From Candidatus [Bacteroides] periocalifornicus (GTDB taxonomy: Bacteria > Bacteroidota > Bacteroidia > Bacteroidales > CAJPTX01), in NCBI GenBank assembly GCA_001421095.1, contig LIIK01000017.1, forward strand, positions 1-46,708: a stretch of 46,708 nucleotides of DNA. The letters run 5' to 3'. The notes beneath the pieces were generated by a model, which was given only the letters and a program-made list of their open reading frames with translations, ran no database searches and had not been told where the DNA came from. Positions within the stretch are counted from its first letter, which is position 1. Each line of letters starts with the position of its first letter. Below, piece after piece: positions 33,875-42,628 of the stretch. The translations under genes and the position numbers were made by a program.

Positions 33875-34678
33875 ATGGGGCAAAACCTGTATAAACCGTT
33901 CAACCGAATTCCCTTTCACCGCTCTTACACAAGCATCTGCCTGTCTATTGCAACTTTTGCTTTCGCCATCCTACCTCTATGTTTGTGGACTCTGGGAATT
34001 CATGGCCGTGCAATAGAGGCAGAAATGCGCAAACCTACAGCCCACCCAGAGCTCCCTTGCGCCAACGATAGCTTAAACCTCACCCCAATACCGCCCGCTA
34101 GCATAGAGGCCCGTAAACACTGGAAATACAGGTATAAGCTCGGCTACTGGAGCTACCCAAAAGGAATGGTGCAACGTGCCTATTTCAACGCGGCTGCTGG
34201 TTCTGAGTATTCTACCTACATAGAGAATCCTAGGCGAACCCCTGCCCTTATCCGGAGAGTCTGCCTCGTGCTACGCATGTGGGTGGATCTGATAGAAGAG
34301 ACCCGTCCGTTCCCTACAGTGCCACTCCGCCTGCATATACGGGCGTACAACCCCCAAACGCAAACCCCAGGAAACGACCTCCTCGCCCGGGCTGTAATGC
34401 TCTCCAGAACGGATCGCAAGCTTAAAGCATGGTTCGATGTACGGCAGGATAGCATCATAATGCCCCCAGAGGGTGTATGCGTAGGGGTAGAATGGCTGTG
34501 CTCTGATACGGTGCAGATGGAGGGTAGCCCCGTAGAACCACCCGTACAGGTGTTCACTGGGGGTACTGACGGGCAAAGCTGGGAATGCTCAAACGGCGAT
34601 CCTTGGCAGCCTCTACGCATGCACAATGCGGCCAACACCCCTGTGAATATGCGCATTGGAATTGAGGTGCTACAGTAG
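33875..34678 (+). CDS. Exported or membrane-anchored protein of unknown function
   Basis: This 267-residue protein has an N-terminal hydrophobic segment (SICLSIATFAFAILPLCLWTL) that may be a signal or an anchor. The C-terminal half resembles segments in Bacteroidota secreted proteins: LRLHIRAYNPQTQTPGNDLL, then IIMPPEGVCVGVEWL. I remember such pieces in proteins with carboxypeptidase-regulatory-like domains, but no family name is certain. It is a single gene between the ATPase and the peptide locus. Function is not assigned. Confidence 0.7.
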   Translation: MGQNLYKPFNRIPFHRSYTSICLSIATFAFAILPLCLWTLGIHGRAIEAEMRKPTAHPELPCANDSLNLTPIPPASIEARKHWKYRYKLGYWSYPKGMVQRAYFNAAAGSEYSTYIENPRRTPALIRRVCLVLRMWVDLIEETRPFPTVPLRLHIRAYNPQTQTPGNDLLARAVMLSRTDRKLKAWFDVRQDSIIMPPEGVCVGVEWLCSDTVQMEGSPVEPPVQVFTGGTDGQSWECSNGDPWQPLRMHNAANTPVNMRIGIEVLQ

Positions 34679-34947
34679 CAGCGTAGAACCTCTATAGCAC
34701 CGCACGCAATGGGATACGCCTGCGAACCACAAGTGCAAACAGATAGGGAAGGGTATCAATGCTACGCTAAGCCTCGGCAGAGCCACTTAAACGGCACGCC
34801 GCACCGCTACAGCCTTCAATGAATGCACGTATCTTTCAAGCATAAGAAGAGAGCAAATGGAGGGAATGCGCCCCTTTAGAAGCTTGTACGGGCAAGCAAA
34901 AAGGCCAGGCTCTCTAGAGCCTAGCCTTATACTCACCGCTTGCGCAG
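34679..34947. other. Intergenic region with repeat and terminator
   Basis: This 269-base gap holds a GTAG-type repeat (copy E, about 34791-34811) and the terminator of the downstream-most gene of the peptide locus. Confidence 0.5.
34897..34927 (-). terminator. Terminator of the peptide locus
   Basis: On the minus strand AAGGCTAGGCTC pairs with GAGCCTGGCCTT, then TTTTTGC. It lies about 20 bases after the stop of the barrel gene that ends at 34948. Confidence 0.8.
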
Positions 34948-37173
34948 CTATTGCTTCAGGTCGTCGTTCACAATCACAGCCCCTGCATCACGCGCGCGGA
35001 ACTGCTGCCCGAACCTCCAGGTGAGATCCAACGATACCCGCGGGGATGAGTGGGAAGCACGCACTTCCTGACGCACTCCCCGGAGGTGGTACTGGGTGTA
35101 ATCTTTGGTAGGAATTATGCTCCCGAGGTAGAGCGAAGCGGAGAACTTCCCTTGCAGGAAACTCTTCTCAATGCTCAGGTCTACGTAGGGTACGGAGTAG
35201 GCAGTCTGGGCTACCGACAGCGTGCGGCTTGCGTATTGGCACGAAGCCTCGAACTCCCAATCGTGCGGGGCTGAGTACGATACGCTAGAACGTGTACCCC
35301 AACTCCAGCCAGCATTGCCCAGGCTCAATGTGGAGGTTCGGTACTCGGGCATAAGGGTGAATTCCTCCCACATCCCCCAACCAGAGATCCGTAGGAATAG
35401 CGAACGGTTCAGCAGTCCCAAGCTGTAGGAAGCGTTTAGCTTAGCATCGCGAGACATGATGGCGTTCTCGTAGGTAGAGAGGTTGTAGGTGCTGAAGTAG
35501 ACCGCCTCTATCCCATCCCTATGGGTAGTACCGCTGGCGGTAATCACCACCGAGCCAGTACCTATCCGCTTGCGGTAGCGCAGTAGTAACTCGTGCCCAT
35601 ACTCTGGGGTCAGCGCCGCATTACCCTGCCGCTGCTCGTAGGCCGACTCGTATTGGATTTCAGGATTCAAGTAGGCTACGCTTGGGCGGGTTATAGAGTA
35701 GCGGTACTGGAGGGTTAGCGTGCCGAAAGTACCACCATATTGCAGCGCCAAGGTTGGCAGCAGATTGAAGTGGCGTATGCTGCGCCGCGCGAAGTGGTAG
35801 CCATCCCACTCGCCCCGAAGGATAAGGCTGGCATAAAGCCCCTCCATTATCGCCAGATCGTCTGTTAGGTAGAGCTGCTGCACATCGCTACTGTTGATTG
35901 TGCGCCCCGAGCGGAAAAGGCTCTGCCGGTAAATCGATTTGAATCCTACCCCTAGGCTGTGGGTTAGCCACAGTGCTCGCAGGCTATCCATGGTGTACTC
36001 CACATTGCCAGTATAGCTCCGCATGCGGGCGAAAATTCCCGTGGCATCCAGGTTGTCGTACTCGCTGGTATTGTCTGCAAACTGCCCCTTTGCCGCAATG
36101 GTGTGATGGTTAGCTGGCGAGTAGGTGAATACGGCATCGGCATAGTGCCAGTTGAACCCATCGGTAACCCTACCCTGCCGTGGTGTATCGCTACTCCCCT
36201 GGTAGAGATCCTGCTGAATACGGCTCTTTGCACCGAACAGGTAGTACCTTAGGGCGAGCTTTACCTTGGGGGTGAAGAAGAAGCCTGCGCGCACCGTACT
36301 GCCATATTGCTGCGCCAGCAGGTGGTTCAGCCGCTTATACACCCTCTGCCCATCTCGCGTCATACTCTGCTCGGCACGCTGCATGTTAGGGATGTAGCGG
36401 CCATCAGCGTAGATGTCCATCAATCGTGACCTGAGCTGCAGCACCTGGTCGCCAGATCCCCCAAAGCATGAAGGATGCGAATAGCTAGCACCCAGTGTGG
36501 TGCTCCCTTTGAACAGAAGCCGTTTCTCCCGACGGAGGATGATGTTGATCTCCCCATCATAGCTATCATCATTCATCCCTACCGACTTGGTTTCCACCCG
36601 CTCGATATCCTGCGCATCCAGGTGGCTAACCTCCTCTGGCGAAACCTCAACCCCATCGACCATGATCTTAGCCGTGCGCCGATTCCCCTCTATGCGATAC
36701 ACACCTTTGTCCTGCTTCTCCAGCCCTGGGAGCTTGCTCAGCACCTTGTCAGCCTTGGCGAAGGGCGAGTAGTTTTCAGCCTTCACCTGGTACACCGTGG
36801 CATTGCCCTTCTCCTGCACCCCTTGGGCATAGCCCTTTACCCGGGCCGCGCCTATTTCTACCGGGAGTAGCTTGATTAGCAGCCCCTCAACCCTGCCATC
36901 GAGCACCGTGTCTACAGGTTGATAGAGCTCGCTCTTTACCACCACCCCGATTTGCCTACAGGTATCGCCCTCCAGGAACGCCAAAGAGCACAGCCCCTGA
37001 GAATCGGTAAGCCCCTGCGCCTTTCGCCCGCAGAGTTCTAGCTGGAGTGCCACGCCTGAAAGCGATGCCCCCTCAGAATCAACCACCTTTATTGCTGCCC
37101 TCTGCTGCGCATACCCACAGGTAAGGGCCAATGAAAATACCACGCATGCGATGTAGAACTTCGCCATAGCCAT
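34948..37173 (-). CDS. TonB-receptor-like outer-membrane barrel of the peptide cassette
   Basis: This 741-residue protein has a signal peptide (FYIACVVFSLALTCGYAQQ). An N-terminal carboxypeptidase-like beta-sandwich follows (IKVVDSEGASLSGVALQLELCG). A plug-like region has YSPFAKADKVLSKLPGLEK, TAKIMVDGVEVSPEEV and ERVETKSVG. The remainder alternates long strands of an OMP-type barrel ending LTWRFGQQFRAR. It resembles TonB-dependent receptors, but I do not see a clear TonB box. It is the last gene of a minus-strand group with a peptide, MauE-like and propeller genes. A paralogue in pieces lies at 40345-42558. Transport of the peptide or of a related ligand is plausible. Confidence 0.85.
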   Translation of the reverse strand: MAMAKFYIACVVFSLALTCGYAQQRAAIKVVDSEGASLSGVALQLELCGRKAQGLTDSQGLCSLAFLEGDTCRQIGVVVKSELYQPVDTVLDGRVEGLLIKLLPVEIGAARVKGYAQGVQEKGNATVYQVKAENYSPFAKADKVLSKLPGLEKQDKGVYRIEGNRRTAKIMVDGVEVSPEEVSHLDAQDIERVETKSVGMNDDSYDGEINIILRREKRLLFKGSTTLGASYSHPSCFGGSGDQVLQLRSRLMDIYADGRYIPNMQRAEQSMTRDGQRVYKRLNHLLAQQYGSTVRAGFFFTPKVKLALRYYLFGAKSRIQQDLYQGSSDTPRQGRVTDGFNWHYADAVFTYSPANHHTIAAKGQFADNTSEYDNLDATGIFARMRSYTGNVEYTMDSLRALWLTHSLGVGFKSIYRQSLFRSGRTINSSDVQQLYLTDDLAIMEGLYASLILRGEWDGYHFARRSIRHFNLLPTLALQYGGTFGTLTLQYRYSITRPSVAYLNPEIQYESAYEQRQGNAALTPEYGHELLLRYRKRIGTGSVVITASGTTHRDGIEAVYFSTYNLSTYENAIMSRDAKLNASYSLGLLNRSLFLRISGWGMWEEFTLMPEYRTSTLSLGNAGWSWGTRSSVSYSAPHDWEFEASCQYASRTLSVAQTAYSVPYVDLSIEKSFLQGKFSASLYLGSIIPTKDYTQYHLRGVRQEVRASHSSPRVSLDLTWRFGQQFRARDAGAVIVNDDLKQ

Positions 37174-37658
37174 AGTGCATTGAGCTTTACCCTATGACGG
37201 TTGAACTGGGTGAAAAGTTACAGGCAGTAGCCATGCAATTCTCCCTTCGCCAACACGCCAAACACTTTCCCTTGAATATACACACCATCAATATCCTGAT
37301 TGGTGGCCTCGCCCCCACCCTCTAGGTAGATACTCCCGAGGTAATCGCCCCCCCGAATGCCGTAGAGATCCACGGTGAACCCAGGCGAGGCTGGCACTCG
37401 GTAGGAGAACACGTAGAGCGTATCGCCCCGGGCAAACGAGCCCATATTGGAGTTGAAGGTACGACCCCGCTCAAACACGAAGTAATCCCGATAGCGAATG
37501 ATGGTTGGGAAGGGGATTCTATCCCTCGTCTCCACCTCTGCCACGAGATCGCCCTGCCTGTTGAAGACGTAGATCCACGGGGTGTGGTAGCAGGTGTAGG
37601 TGATTAGGCTGTCCGATTCGTTGAACTGCCCATCGAACACCAGCGAGAGCTCTGGGTA
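37158..37658. repeat. Direct duplication, copy 1
   Basis: This 501-base stretch aligns without gaps to 39741-40241 (offset 2583) with many identities. It covers the barrel start codons, the 44-base spacer and the 3' part of the propeller gene. Confidence 0.85.
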
Positions 37659-38306
37659 GGAGGTGTAGCCGCTCTTGCACAATCCCTTGGATTCCCCCGC
37701 ATTCTGTAGCCCTGCAACTCCGTAGCAGTTAGAGTTCTCCGTCCTTTCCAATTTACACACGGAAAAGCGAAGTTGCCTTGGCTGTCCTATGCTATCGAAC
37801 CGTAATAGCAGCAGGCGTTCACCTCCGAGGTAGTGGGCTTTCACCACGTTCTCCAGCCCCAGCACGCTATCGACCAATAGCTCTTCCCCGCTCTTCCCCC
37901 GCGTGGTATACAGCCGCCCTACTCCAGCCCAAAGCTGCAGGCTATCGTTGGCGAATACCAACCGCAGCTGGTTGCCAAGCCCATTCACCTGCCTTAGCAC
38001 CTCGCCGCTTGCCCCGAGGTAAATGCAGCCACCCGCCGCAGCCCCCTCCCTCTCCGAGCGCCGCAAAAGTATCGCGTCCCCCTGGCGCTCTACACCGTAG
38101 CAACCGCTGTACTGCCCGCTATCTCCCAGCTGGTCTAGCCGCTGCACCCTTTCCCCTTCAAGCTCCTTGCGCCGAAAATCGAAATCTTTCCCCTTCGGTC
38201 CCCTCTCCTGCGTGAAGTAGAGGATCAGCGCACCCGCCGCCACCGTAATGGCAAAGACCACCACGTAGGGCAACACCCGCCTCGCGAAACTACCTCCCCC
38301 GCCCAT
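37218..38306 (-). CDS. Membrane-anchored propeller-like protein
   Basis: This 362-residue protein has one N-terminal membrane segment (RRVLPYVVVFAITVAAGALILYF) and a periplasmic domain. Repeated strand motifs such as GCIYLGASGEVLRQV, LYTTRGKSGEELLV and TPWIYVFNRQGDLVAEV suggest a six-bladed beta-propeller like the BF3164-type family of Bacteroidota. The family assignment is by pattern and moderate. The ATG at 38306 is used; it overlaps the end of the MauE-like gene by 17 bases, indicating translational coupling. A run of seven C (37348-37354) is in-frame. A truncated copy lies at 39801-40259. Confidence 0.7.
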   Translation of the reverse strand: MGGGGSFARRVLPYVVVFAITVAAGALILYFTQERGPKGKDFDFRRKELEGERVQRLDQLGDSGQYSGCYGVERQGDAILLRRSEREGAAAGGCIYLGASGEVLRQVNGLGNQLRLVFANDSLQLWAGVGRLYTTRGKSGEELLVDSVLGLENVVKAHYLGGERLLLLRFDSIGQPRQLRFSVCKLERTENSNCYGVAGLQNAGESKGLCKSGYTSYPELSLVFDGQFNESDSLITYTCYHTPWIYVFNRQGDLVAEVETRDRIPFPTIIRYRDYFVFERGRTFNSNMGSFARGDTLYVFSYRVPASPGFTVDLYGIRGGDYLGSIYLEGGGEATNQDIDGVYIQGKVFGVLAKGELHGYCL

Positions 38307-38712
38307 ATCCCCACAGTAAAAAGGCCAGCACAGCCAGCAGCCCGAGATTGATAGCCAGGTGCGCAGCAAAGGGGAGACCATTCAGAATTCCCCCGCAACC
38401 ACATATCTCGTATCGCCCAAGCCCCTGCAGCACCACTATGTAGGCGGTGAACGCCAGCATCATGCACAGGGAAAACAGCACCCCCCATCGTTCCTTCACC
38501 AGCAGGAGCACGATGCTGATTCCCTCGAGACCCAAGGCTAAGTATGATACCCACACCACCAGATTCCCCGTGAACATCCCCGTCTTGGCGATATTCAGCT
38601 GGAAACCCGTGAGGTCAAGGGCCTTATTCACCAGCGTGTAGGCGAAGAAGGCCAACACCGCAAGCACCAGCACCCGCCTCAGGTAGCCTAAAGCCTTTCC
38701 CCGCCGCTCCAT
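38290..38712 (-). CDS. MauE/DoxX-like redox-associated membrane protein
   Basis: This 140-residue inner-membrane protein has four hydrophobic segments (LVLAVLAFFAYTLVNKALD, GNLVVWVSYLALGLEGI, LFSLCMMLAFTAYIVVL, LAINLGLLAVLAFLLWGYG). The cysteine-glycine motif ICGCGGILNG has Cys104 and Cys106. The topology and CGCGG motif match MauE/DoxX-type proteins, which are tied to disulfide chemistry during maturation of secreted partners. It starts 12 bases after the two-motif peptide protein and overlaps the propeller gene. A role in oxidising or handling the peptide cysteines is an attractive inference, not shown. Confidence 0.8.
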   Translation of the reverse strand: MERRGKALGYLRRVLVLAVLAFFAYTLVNKALDLTGFQLNIAKTGMFTGNLVVWVSYLALGLEGISIVLLLVKERWGVLFSLCMMLAFTAYIVVLQGLGRYEICGCGGILNGLPFAAHLAINLGLLAVLAFLLWGYGRGR

Positions 38713-38724
38713 TGCTTTTCTAGC

Positions 38725-39180
38725 CTATTCCCGCCACTTCCCCTCGAGCCGCTTCCCCTCCTTAGTCGTACCGCAGAAGCCCGTACCGTAGCAGCCCGGC
38801 TTCCTTACGGCGGCCTTACCAGCAGAATCAGGAGTGTTGCCTCGGTCTGCAAAGAACTCCTCATCATCTGAACCGCCTATAACCACATTGGCAGAGACGA
38901 GCGAATCGCCAAGGGATGAGCTCGCATTTCTCTCTTCCCTACCGTCCAGCCCAGAGGTATCTCCCCTATATTCCACGAGCTGCCCCACGAGCTTCGTGCC
39001 GAACCTCGTCACCCCGCATATCCCCTCTTTCCCCACGCACCGCCAGCCCTCGCTAACTACGGGAATCTTGGCCAGCAGAGGGCTTTCATGGCTCTCTATC
39101 TCTACACTCCTTCCCCTAGACAGGATGGTGCAAAAAACTACCGAAAGGACAACCAACGCTCCTGCAATGAAAGTACGCAT
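38725..39180 (-). CDS. Secreted protein with two copies of the C-x-C-GxWRE peptide motif
   Basis: This 151-residue protein has an N-terminal export segment (FIAGALVVLSVVFCTIL). Two copies of the locus motif follow. Copy one has Cys48 and Cys55, then T, G, L, G at spacings matching the peptides, but the terminal Trp-Arg is replaced (GQLVE). Copy two, at the C-terminus, has Cys130, Cys136 and GKWRE at residues 147-151. A long Ser/Asp-rich linker separates them. The ATG at 39180 has a GAGAGGGT ribosome site; the ORF's earlier start is unneeded. It may be a large precursor or a receptor-like fusion of two peptide units. Confidence 0.78.
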   Translation of the reverse strand: MRTFIAGALVVLSVVFCTILSRGRSVEIESHESPLLAKIPVVSEGWRCVGKEGICGVTRFGTKLVGQLVEYRGDTSGLDGREERNASSSLGDSLVSANVVIGGSDDEEFFADRGNTPDSAGKAAVRKPGCYGTGFCGTTKEGKRLEGKWRE

Positions 39181-39204
39181 ATGACCCTCTCTCAAATTAA
39201 CAAA

Positions 39205-39234
39205 AGGGGTCTAGCCACTAGTGGCTAGACCCCT
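39205..39234 (-). terminator. Perfect palindrome after the peptide gene, probable attenuator
   Basis: AGGGGTCTAGCCACT and its exact inverse AGTGGCTAGACCCCT form a 30-base palindrome, followed on the minus strand by TTTTGTTAAT. It sits 7 bases after the 72-residue peptide gene and 25 before the next start. A partial terminator would give more peptide than downstream proteins. Confidence 0.65.
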
Positions 39235-39241
39235 CATACCT

Positions 39242-39460
39242 CTATCTAGGCTCGCGCCACTTACCTTCTAGGTGTGTCCCCCCTGCCGTCGTTCCGCAAT
39301 TCCCACTCCCATAGCAACCGGGAGAATCTATAGGCTCGGAGATCACCACCACTATCACTGTCGGGCCCGCCTTCGCCTTACTGGATGTTCTCACCGCAAA
39401 CATCCCAGCCAGTGCTGCTGCGCAGCACACTACAAAAATCTTAAAAGCTACTGTCTTCAT
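39242..39460 (-). CDS. 72-residue secreted two-cysteine peptide
   Basis: The peptide has an N-terminal hydrophobic export segment (VAFKIFVVCCAAALAGMFAV). A short mature region ends with CYGSGNCGTTAGGTHLEGKW then Arg-Glu-Pro-Arg; Cys49, Cys55 and Trp68 are the conserved points. It is the same length as the peptide at 42629-42847, and residues 1-20 of the two are similar (FKxFVVCCxAAL). The ATG at 39460 has GGAGGA 7 bases upstream; the ORF's earlier ATG is dropped. A full consensus promoter lies at 39528-39560. It does not match any family I can name with certainty, though the locus recalls the NVEALA-type peptides of Bacteroidota. Confidence 0.75.
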   Translation of the reverse strand: MKTVAFKIFVVCCAAALAGMFAVRTSSKAKAGPTVIVVVISEPIDSPGCYGSGNCGTTAGGTHLEGKWREPR

Positions 39461-39800
39461 TGCTGTATCCTCCATCGATTAACAGATTAGCATTTCTGAC
39501 ACCGCCATAGGCCTAGGCTTTCTACTGCAAAGGTAGAAAAAATATCCTTACCCGCGCAAATTTATCTCCATCAATATAAACAAAAAACGTAATCTACTGA
39601 TAATCAAAGTTAAAAACATCAAAAAAAAACTCCCCCTACCCTGCGATTTCCATCTCCCTAAACCTCCGCTTCTCGTCCCCTCGGGCTGATTCCAAAGAGA
39701 CCTTAGCCCCTCTTGCTAGGCCCCTGCCCCGATGGTGCAAACTTCACCATAGTCATAGCGCATTGAGCTTTACCCTAGGACGGTTGAATCGGGTGAAACG
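39461..39800. other. Promoter region and duplicated segment
   Basis: This 340-base gap contains the peptide promoter, an A/T-rich stretch with no gene, and the left part of the duplicated segment (39741 onward). In the latter a remnant of a barrel start (ATG-rich, MTMVKF) is visible. Confidence 0.5.
39528..39560 (-). promoter_or_regulatory. Promoter of the peptide gene at 39242-39460
   Basis: TACCTTTG (39528-39535) and TTTG (39557-39560) are 21 bases apart on the minus strand. A transcript starting near 39521 gives a leader of about 60 bases. Confidence 0.75.
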
Positions 39801-40241
39801 TTACAGGCAGTAGCCATGCAATTCGCCCTTCGCCAACACGCCCAACACTTCCCCGCGAATATACACACCATCAACATCCTGATTGGTGGCCTCGCCCCCA
39901 CTCTCTAGGCCGATACTCCCGAGGTAATCGTCTCTTGGAATCCCGTAGAGATCCAATGTGAATCCCGGCGAAGCTGGCACTCGGTAGGAGAATACGTAGA
40001 GCGTATCACCACGGGCAAACGAGCCCATATTGGAGTTGAAGGTACGCCCCCGCTCAAACACGAAGTAATCCCGATAGCGGATGATGGTTGGGAAGGGGAT
40101 TCTATCCCTCGTCTCCACCTCTGCCACGAGATCGCCCTGCCTGTTGAAGACGTAGATCCACGGGGTGTGGTAGCAGGTGTAGGTGATTAGGCTGTCCGAT
40201 TCGTTGAACTGCCCATCGAACACCAGCGAGAGCTCTGGGTA
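39741..40241. repeat. Direct duplication, copy 2
   Basis: Aligns with 37158-37658. Copy 2 keeps only the 3' part of the propeller gene and the first codons of a lost barrel gene. Confidence 0.85.
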
Positions 40242-40259
40242 TGAGTAGAATAATCCCAT
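39801..40259 (-). pseudogene. Truncated propeller-protein gene
   Basis: The frame encodes the C-terminal 147 or so residues of the propeller protein (YPELSLVFDGQFNESDSL through GVLAKGELHGYCL), nearly identical to the intact copy at 37218-38306. The N-terminal membrane anchor and about half of the protein are missing. The six bases before the shared part encode an unrelated start (MGLFYS). It has no visible ribosome site or export signal, so it is most likely a fragment left by duplication and deletion. Confidence 0.8.
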
Positions 40260-40344
40260 CGGTTACCCACGCGGTAAAATGATTCCATCGGTCTAGCTAC
40301 ACTCCTCGCAGCCAGCTCTCCTCTCTGTAAAGGGCATGGGCTAG

Positions 40345-42558
40345 CTACAGCTTCATCCTGATATCCTCATTCTCCAGCGCCTCGCCCGCCTCCCGCGTAC
40401 GGAATTTGTGGCCAAAGCGCCAAGTGAGGCTAAACTGGGTAGTCATACCAGCTGGCCATGCGAATGCTACCTGCTGCACCCCCTTCAGGTGGTATATCGT
40501 GTGCCTCCTATTCGGGTATGAGCCTCCTACACTCAATGCGATCCGCAGACTAGCATCCAAAAATCCTTTAGCCACTTCCCCCCCCATAAATCGGTGTATC
40601 ATACAGAGTAGATGCGAAGCTGACATCGCGGCTTTCATACGAACCGTACAGCGAGAACTCCCAATTGCTCTCCGTATCGTAGCTCACATCCAAGTAGCCT
40701 CCAAACGAGAATCCGCTATTCCCCTGATTCTGCGACTTGGGGACAAAACGGGGCAATACGATATACTCCTCCCATCCAGCGAAAAGTGTGCCCGACACGT
40801 TAAACCTATAGTCAAAGAATGGTTGCCTATAGCTCGCGCTTAGCCTACCTGCCCGGCACCTCGCCGCATTCTCGTAGGTGCTTAGGTTGTAGGAATTCGC
40901 AAGTACGCCCACTATCATATCCCGCGTCTCCGAGGCCGAGGCGTTAAACGATAGGTAGGCACTTCCCACAGGCCTACCATAGGCAAAGACCAGCTGGTCT
41001 GAGAGCTCTGCACCCAGGCTGGTGTTTCCTACCGTCTGCTCAAACTCTGAGATGTAGTCGATCTCAGGGTTCTGCTCATCGGCGCTCGGGCGGAGCACAC
41101 CCCGCTTGTAGAGTAGGGCAAAGCGCCCGAATTCCGTCCTATACGAAAGGCGCACGGCTGGCCTAAGGTTGAACCGGTTGTATCGCCGTGCGCCAAACTG
41201 GTAGCTGGCCCAGTCTGCCCGTAGGATCACATACGCATGCGGATCGTCTATCAACTCTACAGCATCAGATACATAGGCCTGCCCCACCGTATTTATGAAC
41301 TCTGAGACCCCGCCCTGCAAACGATTCTGCCGATACACATAGCTCCCCCCCCACCTCTACATCGTGCGTAAGCCAGAATAGCCGAAGGCTGTCGAACTCG
41401 TACCCAGCGCGCCCATGGTAGCTAAGCAATGTGCTAGCGGCAGAGGTATACCCTGGGATGTAATTGCGCGTATGGTACTCAAATACTTGGAATTGAGCCT
41501 CTAGGCTGTGATGATCGGCTACTTCCCATATCGCTATGGCATCCCCTCTTTGCAGACGATCCAGATTGCGCTGTCTGAATTTCTCATCGGCCATTGAGGG
41601 ACGAATCCAACGCCCTGTTTGATGCCTATTTGCCCCAAATAGCGAATACATCAGCGAGGTCTTCAGCCTTGGCGTAAAGAAGAAGTTGGCGCGCCCCTGG
41701 GCATCGAACTGCTCCAGCAGGTTCCGCCGCTCCGTGCGTAGTATACGCGTGCCACCACGCCACGTCTCACTCTCTATGCTCTGCACATTTGGGATGTATC
41801 GCCCATTGGCTACCAGATCCATCCACGGAGTGCGTAGGGTAAGGTTCTGCCGGACTAATCCCCCGGGATCTTTTGGCGGGTGCAGTAACGCTCCTAGCCG
41901 ACTCTCCCCCTTGAATTGCAGCCGCTTCACCCGCTGCCGTATGATGTTGATCTCCCCCTCGTAGCCCTCGGTATTGCGCCCGCTAAGCACCTTGGTCTCT
42001 ACCCGCACTATCTCCTGCGCATCAAGGTTCTCTAACTCCATCTGCGTAGCCTCTACCCCGTCTATCAGTATCCGCGCATTCTGCTGATTCCCGGCTATCC
42101 GAAAAACGCCCCGCTCGGGCTCCTCAATCCCTGGGAGCCGACGGAGCACCTTCTCCGCCTTCGCGAAGGGAGAGTACTGCTCGGGCTTCACCTGGTACAC
42201 CACCACCTTCCCCTTATCCTCTATGCCCTGGGCATTGCCCTTTACCCGCGCCTCGGCTATAGTGCGGGGTTGCAGATGGATTATTGCCCCCCCCCATCTG
42301 CCCAAAAACCGTATCTAAATTCCCATACAACTCACTCTGCACCCGAAGATAGACGCTATCACATGCGATATCCAAATGGAGAGAACCATCCTCTCCTGTC
42401 ACCCGTGTGGTTTCCTGACCACAAGCCTGCACTAGCACCGCAACGCCTGACACAGGCTGCGATTCAGAATCATAGAATAGGAAACTCCGCACTTGACCAT
42501 AAAGTACGAAAGGCGAAAATGTCAAAAAGACGACCGTTAGCAGTCTAATTCTCTGCAT
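40345..42558 (-). pseudogene. Second peptide-cassette barrel, broken by three G-run frameshifts
   Basis: Read across three frameshifts, the gene encodes a homologue of the barrel at 34948-37173. It has the signal (LLTVVFLTFSPFVLYGQ), the sandwich, YSPFAKAEKVLRRLPGIEE, ARILIDGVEAT and a barrel ending LTWRFGHKFRTRE. The three breaks are at runs of C on the plus strand: 42287-42295 (nine), 41345-41352 (eight) and 40578-40585 (eight). In each case one base fewer restores the frame. Other mutations are absent, so it is either recently inactivated, variable by slippage, or affected by sequencing error. Confidence 0.85.
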
Positions 42559-42589
42559 ATTATATATTTTTACCTAAGAAAACAGCATG

Positions 42590-42625
42590 AAGAATAAGGG
42601 GAGGGTATCCCTTCCCCTTATTCTT
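42590..42625 (-). terminator. Hairpin after the upstream peptide gene
   Basis: AAGAATAAGGGGA pairs with TCCCCTTATTCTT, extended by GGG/CCC with a bulge. On the minus strand it is followed by CATGCTGTTTTC. It lies directly after the peptide stop (42629) and before the barrel start, as in the other cassette. Confidence 0.6.
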
Positions 42626-42628
42626 TTA

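Noticed and set aside
35964..36233. Frame of 89 codons inside the barrel gene
   Set aside because: It is a different-frame shadow on the same strand, within an intact conserved gene.
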